Source: Lottia gigantea (Eukaryota; Mollusca; Gastropoda; Lottiidae). Taken from it: a stretch of DNA of 64,000 nucleotides. The stretch covers positions 146,608-210,607 of the forward strand of contig NW_008708402.1 in the NCBI RefSeq assembly GCF_000327385.1, written 5' to 3'. The notes beneath the pieces were generated by a model. The model saw only the letters and a program-made list of their open reading frames with translations. It made no database searches and was not told the origin of the DNA. Shown in pieces: positions 55,215 through 64,000 of the stretch. Every line of letters starts with the position of its first letter. Position 1 is the first letter of the stretch. The position numbers were made by a program, and so were the translations under genes.

Positions 55215-58200
55215 CTAAACATAATGATAATGTTTATAAAGTTCATTAATAATTAATCTACAATCATTCAAAGTATTTAAAACTATGGGAAGTAATACTA
55301 ATAAGATTCCAAATATTCCCAAAATTTTACACGATGTTCGTTGATTGGACACCGAGTATAATTTACGTTGATACGACATTGTTTGTTTCTTTGGCACTAG
55401 AAGTGTCTCTATCAAAGACTTCTTGTAATTGTACCTCTTGTACTCAAAATCTCCATTCTCTGGACATGGACATGCGCATTCTGAAATGAAAAAGTGATAG
55501 CATGAACATTTTGACGATTGATATCAAACTTGTTTCTGACAAGCTATCTATCCTCACTGGTCACTGCTCAGGTTAAGACGAATTATTGTCTCGGTATATT
55601 AACCGAAACCGATCAAGATAATCACCCAAATGAATCTAATTATAACGTGCAAATCCAATCCATATAAGCTATAAGCTAGACTTCTTCAACGAAAACCAGG
55701 CTCTCTCTAAAATAATGTTAAACGTCGATGAACTACATTTATCCCAAATTTTGTCTTGAAGAAAATCTGACATACGTCTTTTATAAGTAGAATAGTTGAT
55801 TGTCGGAATGGATTCAAGTGTCAGAATATCAGTTGTTGATCTGAGCATTTCTTCTGTATAAATTGACCATACTTTTGATGACGAATGTATTTCCACCGAA
55901 AACCATCCTGATATTGATGAGAAGACAGATGGGAAGGTTGTGTGTTCAGGAAGTTCTCTGGATGTTAAAGATGGTTCTAATTCATATGTTGTTTCTGTTT
56001 CGGCATCCGATAAAGAGGCGTCAGATGAAGATATCAGATCAGAGAGCGCAGAAGACTCAATTGATGATACTGATATAGATATTTCAGATGCCCCAATAAG
56101 CGTTGATGATTCAGTTGGCGTGGAGTGAATCGTCATTATAATTTCCGTTATAGTCCATGGTGGTGTACTGTATAAATTCAAATATTCTGACGGCATGTAT
56201 TGCGATGTTAAAATTGATGTTGACAGCGCAGATAATTTGTTTGTCGATAGCATAGTTGTACTTGATTTTAGTGATGCCGTATCTCTTTGCTCTAATGACT
56301 CGAACTGATGAGACAATATCAACGTTGTCAACTCGTCATACATTACAGCATCATCGGATGTTGTTGAAGCTGATGTCATTTCAGATGAAATAGGCGATGT
56401 GGTAGTTACAGTTGTCTTGTGGTTTAAGGTGTCTATCTCGGATGAATTTAAATATGAATCGCTTACACTACTATTCATAAATGGCATTGTATGTGTATTA
56501 GTGTAGTTGACCATACGCTGACTTTTGAAACCTGCAAAATATTTGTAATTAATAGTACCTATTTGTCAATAAGGAAATGGATTTTGAAGCCGACACCGGG
56601 TCTATTTTCTCAAGCACTGGGATGAGATGCTTATAGTTGATACATTACCATTTCTAAATAACAAAGTCCTGATGTGGAAATCAGGGCAATACTCAGTGGA
56701 TCTATTGCAACTGACAAGCACCGTTCAAAATTTACCTTGAAAACAAATCTTTCTGTAGTAATTCACGTCTTTTGGCAGCACTTTGTCTACTTGTATAAAA
56801 TCTCCTGGGTTTTCCGAAAGATACATATTGCAAAATTGTTTATCTTTATAAGCTATAAAACATTGCTCAGTGCTGTTGAGTATTACAGACAGACACAAGT
56901 TGTTACAATCCTTTTCACTATCTACTACTCTAACTGTTTTCTGTTTTTCTTCAACTGGTAACAATGAGGTCAGCTCCATTGTACATTCTCCTGAAAGGAA
57001 GACGTTTGGAACGCATGTCTCGATATCAGAAACATTTTGTGATCACACTGATATAAAAGTAACAGCAATGAATAACCGGTCATCAGTATCATATGCATGA
57101 GTTCTCTCCCATATTTCGTCTTACCTCTGATGGATTGTCATTGCTTATTTAAAATGAAGGGAGATAAATGCTCTTTCAACAAATGTGGAATTTTACTATG
57201 ATCTCAATTTTGGTTTGTATTTTTTTTTTGATTTTCTCAAATGACCATTTAGTGAGTAATTTGTCATGAAGAAATTCTGACCTGTGTCGCATAGGGTTTG
57301 AGTTTTTTTTAAAAAATTATTAACTTGTACTCCATCCATTGAAGAAAGATATTGATAACCAAACTCTCCATCTGTTCCAAGAAAGTCTTCGGGAATACAA
57401 AACGAAATACATACCAATATATTGTTGGCATATGAATGCATAAGGACGGTCACATAGCATTGTTTTCCACTCAAAGGAATTGGTTGGATCTTCGTGTACA
57501 CGGACGCATCTGTCAGATTGAATGGAGTTTGGTTCTGGAGAAAACCATAGAGTCCAATTTCCAAGACCGTCACCATCAGTCCATTGAAAAAATTCAGTGG
57601 TTACATCTAGGACGTAAAGACCAATCCAATAATCTGTTTCACTAAAATGAAATTGTTTATGTCTGAAGTTATGAGGAGGATCTAATTTGCAACAGGCAGA
57701 ATCTGGGAACTGCAAACTTTTGGCAATTAGCAGATATTGTTTTTACACCTCGATCAACTATCCTCCGCTTAAATAAAGACGAAAACGTTTAGCACTTGTG
57801 CCCGCTTCTTGCAGACAGCATTAGTTAACATGTAAAAGGAATGGAATTTTAACTCCGTGATATTTGCACCATTTTTATGATTTGTTTAAAAGTTCACTTG
57901 GACGTCAAAAATTGGCATCATCATCCGAGTTGTTTATCTGTGTACACGCAGAATTAAACAATATTATTACTAGTAATGGTATTGAATAATTTGTAAATCT
58001 GCACCGAAAAAATATTATAGAATCTTTGAAAATTTTAAAATTGTTTTTCCTTTTCCTTGTTTTTTGAAAATCAATTAAAATTAATTAAAATCAAAATACT
58101 GTTATTTTAGGTTGCTGTTTTTTTTAGATTTCCAACATCATTTCTTTAATGTAAAAATAATCATTTTGGTATTTTTTTCATTTCTATTTTTGAAAGTTAA

Positions 58201-58651
58201 AGTGCTATCGAGTTAATATTCCAGTAGCAGTCTTTGAAAAAAAAAATGTTAACCATCTAAATAACTATTTGCCAAAAACGTGGCGAAAACGAAGGCTTTA
58301 TATTAGTGTGTGAAATACAATAGCATAATATGCCAATTGCAAAAATGATGCATTTAGTATTTTATGTGTAAGAATGCCACACCATTTGCTGTTTTCATAC
58401 ACACGATAGTCAATCAAACCGTTGTCATGTATGTCAATATTAATGCGAGTTGAATCAATACATCAAGTACCTTAAAGAAATCGTTGAATTATTTGCAAAG
58501 AGTAAACTCAAAGCATCAGCAACGTCTTTTGATTTCATTGTTAGTAATTCCATACCATGATATTGACAAGCATAATAGGCTTCGTTCCAAGTACTTTCCT
58601 GTGTGAATATTGTGATATTCAACCTTTCTGTTGGTGCCAAGGAGACGTTGT
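55215..58651 (-). CDS. Lectin-mucin membrane protein, gene 2
   Basis: Five exons deduced from splice sites: 58471-58651, 57415-57641, 56736-56990, 55776-56531 and 55215-55480. Phases agree with gene 1 throughout (562 codons including one shared with a missing first exon). The signal-peptide exon was not found upstream. Order: split C-type lectin domain (STWNEAYYACQYHGMELL; then DYWIGLYVLD, GNWTLWFSPEPNS, RCVRVHED, FICQQ) with an EPN motif of the mannose-binding type; PAN/apple exon (CTMELTS, CNNLCLSVI, CFIAYKDKQFC); a 250-residue Ser/Thr-rich exon; and a last exon with CACPCP, a basic linker and a transmembrane helix (ILGIFGILLVLLPIVL). Paralogue of gene 1. The copy A counterpart is a relic. 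Confidence 0.8.
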
Positions 58652-60291
58652 CTGAAATATACCATTGTAGTAACATAACGCTTCATGTTAATTTGTGGAT
58701 ATTTGATTGACATTTGGTATCAAATAACAATAATCTCAGTTTAATTCAAATTAAACGAAACTTTCCTTTGTTATGTTATTATTTAGCCACTTAATAAATT
58801 CAAACAATAAAATTTCTGCCCTCTCGAACGCTGTGATTTTGTGACTCGATAGAAAGGTGTATTCCGAGAAGCATTAGATACCTATTGCAGCTTTTGTTTG
58901 CGTCACAAAATGCCAACGTTGGAGATGAAAGAAATTTGATTGGTTGGCGGCATCAAACTTAAATGGCTAAATTAAAAATAATACTTAATAAAAAACGGAA
59001 AGCGAGTTTAGTCTAAGTTTAATTAGACTGCAATAATCTAATAAAGAATCTGCATAATGAATACCGAATCAATCAATGAAATCAATGTATAATTAGTGTG
59101 AAATGTTTAAATATGTGAAATCATTGTTGATATTCAAATCGTTGTTTTTTAAGAAAGAAAGTAATCAATATTACTTTAGAACAAAATAAATGAGAATTTG
59201 TCTATCTAAGGCTCAATGCAATAAGAGTCAGAGAATATTAGCTAGTATTATAATGAGAGCATACATCATCCTAAGTCGTCACCTTGCTGCACCAACTTTC
59301 ATCGATATGCATTGTTTAATAAGATAAAATATAGTAGAGATAAAAAAAAATGCAAAGAGAATGCAAGTATTTTATAAAGAAGCTTATTTGTTGTGTAACA
59401 ATTTTTTATAAGCTTAAAAGAAGAAAGTGAGATAGTGATATAAAATTACGTTAATTGCCACTAAAATCCTTTCCCACAGTATTATTCAATAGTATAGTGA
59501 AATTTGTTTTTCGGGGAAGACAGAGTTTGATTGTCCCAAATGAACTTTAAAAAGTCTGTGATTCCATAATTGAAAATGTTTCGTTTCGTAGCATGAAATC
59601 TGCGATCCTTAAAATAAACATTTAGTGGCTGGGTTAGTAGGGCGGTTGGGATTTAAAACCCACACTCATCCGGTCTGTGGGCCTTAAATCGGGGCGTAAA
59701 TTATTTTACGTTTCTCCTACATATTGTTTTGAAATTCTTAACCTGAATTAATTATATTCGAGTTTTCACATGTTATTGTCTAAGCAAAGTAAAAAGTATT
59801 TTGAAGTACACGGAGAGGACATCATCTTTATAGGCTACCAATAAGTGAAATTAAAACGCTAAGCGAGTCGTTTGTTACTTATTACGAGTGCTTGCAAGTA
59901 CACTAAGAGGCAGATGTCTAAGAGTTCATTGGATCTGTCTGGGTGTATATCAAGTTCTTTGTTGACATTAACATTTCTAACATTAGTATTATCGATAAAG
60001 TGTAGGCCTACATAGACGACACATCGATTCGAAATACGGATAACATTCGGAAGATCCTTCGTTACAATGCTGTCGTCTTTCTTTCGGGGCTCTTCTCTCT
60101 ACCCGTGCGAGAGAAGGCTTCGCGTACGTGATAGCTCGAGAAATTTGACTGTTCGTATTTGTTCATTTTCATTAGATAATGTATGACAGCCTTGGGTAGT
60201 TTCCACGTCGATTTAGGAATCAACATGGTTTATTAGCGGATAGAATAGGCCTTTCTTAATGAGATGACGTCAATATTCATAGAAATATCAA
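58652..60291. other. No gene found
   Basis: AT-rich sequence upstream of gene 2. It should hold the missing signal-peptide exon and promoter of gene 2, but I could not pick out an ATG, hydrophobic stretch and phase-1 donor with confidence. At 59511-59545 a short match to the Penelope 3' tail (TTCGGGGAAG then TTTGATTGTCCCAAATG) is probably an old fragment. Confidence 0.4.
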
Positions 60292-60310
60292 AACGAGGCT
60301 AAGTGGGCAA
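60292..60310 (+). repeat. Left arm of a distant inverted repeat
   Basis: AACGAGGCTAAGTGGGCAA, exactly complementary to 63717-63735, 3.4 kb away. Could be the terminal repeats of an unclassified element or two unrelated copies of one repeat end. Confidence 0.5.
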
Positions 60311-60579
60311 GGAGGTCTGTTTAGCATGTTTCTATCATTTCGACGTCAACTAGCGACAAATTTTACAATACATAACCTTCCATTTCCTTGAAGATGGTGT
60401 TATAGATCGCTGACGGGAGGATACTTATATTCGTTATAGACATCAAACATCAAAACCAAAGGTAAGTCACTAAGTTGACTAAGCCCAAAGCCTGTAGTGT
60501 AAAGCCAAAGGAGTAAAAGTGTGACCTAGTTATCACACCATCGCCGACGTGAGTGTCGGTAAATCTCATTTTTATACGC

Positions 60580-61830
60580 CCACATGAAATGGGGGGCGTA
60601 TATTGCCGTCACCTCTTTCCGTCGGTCCGTCGGTCGGTCCGTCCGTAATCCACAATTGCTCGTAAACACTATACAAGGCACAATTCCTGGCTGATATCGA
60701 CGAAACTGGGTATGGTTGTTTGTAATCACCCAAGGATATGAACCCTATTGAAAATCAGACGAATCGAAAATTTTTACTATGAGTTATTGCCCTTGTTCTG
60801 GAAACGCTCGTAAACACTCTAGAAGGTGCAATTCATGACGGTTTTTGATGAAACTTGGTATGAGTGTTCGTTATCGCCCAAGAATAAACCCTATCGAAAA
60901 TCAGAAAATTTGAAAAATATTTAGTATAAGTTATTGCCCTTGTTCTTGAAAACGCATTCAATTTTAGCTTGTAAACACTCTAGAAGGCACAATTCTTGAT
61001 GGATTTTGACGAAACTTGGTGTGAGTGTTTGTAATCACCCAAGGATAAACCCTATCGAAAATCAGAAAAATTAAAAAATATTTAGTATTTGTTATTGCCC
61101 TTGTTCTTGAAATTTTTAGTTATCACTCTAGAAGGCACAATTCTTGACGGATTTGGACGAAACTTGGCATGAGTGTTGGTTATCACAAATGGATAAACCG
61201 TATTGAAAAACCGAAAAATTGAAAAATATTTAGTATGAGTTATTGCCCTTGTTCTTGAAAACGCGTTCAAATTTTAGCTTGCAAACACTCTAGAAGGGCA
61301 ACTCTTGACGAACTTTAACGAAATTTGGCTTGAGTGTTGGTTATCACCCAAGGATGAACCCTATTGAAAATCAGAACAATCTAAAAATATTGAGTATGAG
61401 TTATTGCCCATATTCTTGAAAACGCGTTCAATTTTTAGCTTGTAAACACTCTAGAAGGCACAATTCTTGACGGATTTGAACGAAATTTGGCTTGAGTGTT
61501 TGTTATCACTCATGGGTAAAGCCTATTGAAAATGAGAAAAATCGAAAAAATATTTAGTATGAGTTATTGCCCTTGATCTTGAAAACTAGTTCAAATTGTA
61601 GATCATAAAAACTCTAGAAGGCATGATTCTTGCCGAATTTTGACCAAACTTGGTTTTATTATTCATTACCGCGCTGAAGATTGAATATTTGTCTTCTAGA
61701 GTTTTCACGAGCTAAAGTTTGAACACGTTTTCAAGAACTAGGGCAATAACTCATACTCAATATTATTCAGTATCGCCCTAAAGAGTTCAAAAGAAGTGTA
61801 TGACTGAAGGTTGAATATTTCATACTGGTG
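60580..61830. repeat. Tandem repeat array with GTCGGTCCGT head
   Basis: A head (GGGGGCGTATATTGCCGTCA and then GTCGGTCCGTCGGTCGGTCC) is followed by about six units of 147-162 bp. Each has GAGTTATTGCCCTTGTTCTT, CTCTAGAAGGCACAATTCTT, GACGAAACTTGG and a GAAAATCAGAAAA end. After 61690 part of a unit appears inverted (CAAGAACTAGGGCAATAACT). Older copies lie at 20800 and 42095. Similar sequences are, as far as I know, widespread in mollusc genomes, and this array looks recently active or homogenised. Confidence 0.8.
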
Positions 61831-63716
61831 ATTGTTACTGTACTGCTAAATATATATAACCTTGCCTGGCAAGCTATCTTGTTTACGGGTATAACATGAG
61901 ATTGCTAAATTATTTTGTCATTATTGGTCTAGTCAGTAAGGCCTATTATTACTACGGTATTTGCCTTACTGCTTAAGCTAATCTAGTATAATTCTACTCA
62001 GTACTCTATGCCTCGGATTCTAGGGCATGATAAAATGTGAATGACAACTTGTAGTTCTAATGAGTTCAAGTTGATAGCCTGATTCGAGAATGTGCCTATT
62101 CTTTTAGTTCTAACGTGTAAGACTAACTGATTAGAAAAAAGGCCTTAGAGAAGAATCGGTATGCTTTAATTAACAAGTCTTTGTTTTTGTTTTAGGCTGG
62201 GAAAGGATTTCCTATTTAAAGATACATGTGGTTGGTATCATGTGGTATGTGATTTATGTGAATGTATAACTAGATTTCTCTAGATCATGTGAAGATAAAC
62301 ATCTCCTTAGTTCCATGAGAATGTCACATTTTTATCAATTCATTATGTAATATGCTGTAAATTATATTATAATTTGAATAATATGGAATGAAATAAAAGA
62401 CAAAATTGATAGTGTTTTTTTTTTATAATTCAGTGCAAAAATTCATATGATGTTAACATACATTTATAATTCAACAACATGTACATGTATATATTACAAG
62501 TCCTTTTTTTCTGTCACTTGATCCTGGAGATTCTCATTTTCGCCCTCATGCTCTTAATTTGTCTTGTGCTATAAAACCTAAACAGATAAGAATTATATAT
62601 TAGCCCTGATTATTTCAATGATATTCAATTTCAAATTCGATATGATATTATTTAAATATTGCAATTGATTACAAACCCTTAAATTGAATTTGAGCTTCAC
62701 TCAAAAGTTACCCTTGTGGGGCAGGGCATACTTCTATACTTATTTGGTTTATCTCTCTAAGAAATAATGTTACCAATAAATAAGACAAATAAGGCTTACC
62801 TTAGGAGTTTTTCCTTATTGATGTCAAACATCATTTGATTCATCTACATATTTATCTTCTCCAGTACATCTTCTGGGCAAACTTCTTACATTAATGGGTT
62901 ACCCCAGTTAGTTTTGGATTGTATAGATCTTTTCAATTTGGTCCATCACTGCAACCAAGTTGAAAATTATGTGAGCAAACTATTGTGCCATCAGTAATAT
63001 GTTAAAACATTACATGCACACGTAGGCCTATGTCAGTATGTGTAAACAGCCTGCTGGTGCTATTTAAGTATAAAATTATGACAAATTTGCCTAAATGTTG
63101 TAGGGCACTTGTTTGTTGGACTGGGGTGGGGCTGTGTGGTGTTGTATTTAGAATATTACTAATGTAGATCGAAGATTATTAAAGAAAACTATTTAGTTGT
63201 GTAGGCTAGTAATGAACTAACATAGCTGCAATAGGCCTGTGCCATGGCTAAAAAAGGCACAAAGAACAGAAGGGACCAAGCCCAAGAAGATAAGTAAGAC
63301 AGACCTACCCTACTAAGACTGATTTGAAATGTTGACAATCCAGGCCTACTTCTATCTACTCTACCTACACTGTAGGCTACTGTACTAAATCCAGAGGAGC
63401 AGATTCTCTTATTCAGATAAGATTACACTTACTCTCCAATCACGAAATATAATTTAACAAATCGCAGTTGTAGGAGAGTAGGTTAGGCTAGTAACTCAGT
63501 CATCTTTTACTTTTGGTGACTGAGTAGGCTCTACTCACAGACTTACTTACCTGGCTAAAACTTGAACTAGTTGAAGCTCGGCCATTCGTCCTGTTAATTT
63601 TTTTAGTCTTTAACAATCGAAAACCATTATAAAAGTGACGAAGCTATATCATCAAGCTCTTCTTTTCACAGCTTCGTTAACGTGGTGTCGGCCATGTTTA
63701 TTTACAGCTGAACACG
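61831..63716. other. Mostly unannotated; weak first-exon signals
   Basis: No long open frame. At 63244-63293 (plus) the sequence GCCATGGCTAAAAAAGGC has a strong start context and runs to a GTAAGA donor, giving MAKKGTKNRRDQAQED. At about 63550-63584 (minus) an ATGGCCGAGC start runs to GTAAGT, giving MAELQLVQVLA. They would overlap in opposite directions, so at most one is likely a real first exon. Confidence 0.25.
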
Positions 63717-63735
63717 TTGCCCACTTAGCCTCGTT
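63717..63735 (-). repeat. Right arm of a distant inverted repeat
   Basis: Complement of 60292-60310. Beyond it, toward 64000, I see no further feature; the 81-residue minus-strand frame at 63742-63987 has no recognisable domain. Confidence 0.5.
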
Positions 63736-64000
63736 GTGAAATTAGTGGGCGGAGCTATGCATACGTTTTGAGAAAGGGGTATGGTTGTCGACGTTACGAT
63801 TAAGACGTTCCGACAGGAGCGATTGAGATGATGCAGTCGACGGTACTAAAATAAATTTGCACGCATGGTGGTCAGCACGTCTTGGTGGGTGATTTGGTAA
63901 TGGTCGACCAAAACCTGCATCACAAAGCCACATCCGGTTAAGGTTTCGAATATTCTCGCCAACAGCTGATGTTCCATTGCATGGCAAATAAAAATATCCA

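Larger units (their letters stand above)
38093..57640. repeat. Segmental duplication, copy B (better preserved)
   Basis: Homologous in order and orientation to copy A (1563-27293). It keeps the complete fucolectin-like gene, the complete LDLa mini-gene, lectin-mucin gene 1 and most of gene 2. It serves as the empty-site reference for the Polinton, Harbinger-type, piggyBac and MITE insertions of copy A. Segments found only here include 38700-39010, 42530-42840, 43250-45165, 45610-51900 and 53790-55840. Confidence 0.85.

Noticed and set aside
57196-57576. 126-residue minus-strand frame overlapping the lectin exon of gene 2
   Set aside because: Wrong frame: the other frame gives a proper C-type lectin sequence with EPN and matching splice phases.

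Overview
The window is eukaryotic, AT-rich, intron-containing DNA from an animal, most likely a mollusc (a lophotrochozoan at least). The reasons are small secreted and membrane lectin-like genes built from C-type lectin, PAN/apple, fucolectin-type and LDL-receptor class A modules on phase-1 exons; a Polinton, a BEL/Pao element and a Neptune-like Penelope element; and a repeat family with GTCGGTCCGTCGGTCGGTCC heads that I associate with molluscs. Species cannot be named from the sequence.

The backbone is a direct segmental duplication. Copy A runs from about 1563 to 27293 and copy B from about 38093 to 57640. Both carry, on the minus strand, the same gene order: a fucolectin-like gene, an LDLa mini-gene and a lectin-mucin membrane gene. 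Copy B keeps them all: fucolectin-like 39170-41916, LDLa 43056-44588, lectin-mucin gene 1 45932-51829, and its paralogue lectin-mucin gene 2 55215-58651. Copy A has decayed. Only its fucolectin-like gene (15158-20602) still reads through. The LDLa gene is reduced to one frameshifted exon, lectin-mucin gene 1 is absent, and gene 2 is a relic. I assembled the multi-exon genes from splice signals and phase agreement; several of their exons are too short to show up as long open frames.

Copy A has collected insertions that can be dated relative to copy B: a Polinton fossil (2236-14953), a Harbinger-type element with a TTA duplication and a MADF gene remnant (16136-16763), a piggyBac relic in an intron (17885-19687), and a TA-flanked mariner-like MITE (26434-26968). 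Copy B supplies the empty or near-empty site for each.

Between the copies lie a 22-bp palindromic satellite (27338-27606), a Penelope-like element with an upstream SGNH-hydrolase-like ORF (27607-31115), and a broken BEL/Pao LTR element (about 31150-37622) whose 5' LTR is cut short at the Penelope 3' end.

The right end (58652-64000) holds a tandem repeat family, a distant 19-bp inverted repeat pair and only weak gene signals. The first 1.56 kb holds nothing I can identify. A 50-base assembly gap lies at 7996-8045.
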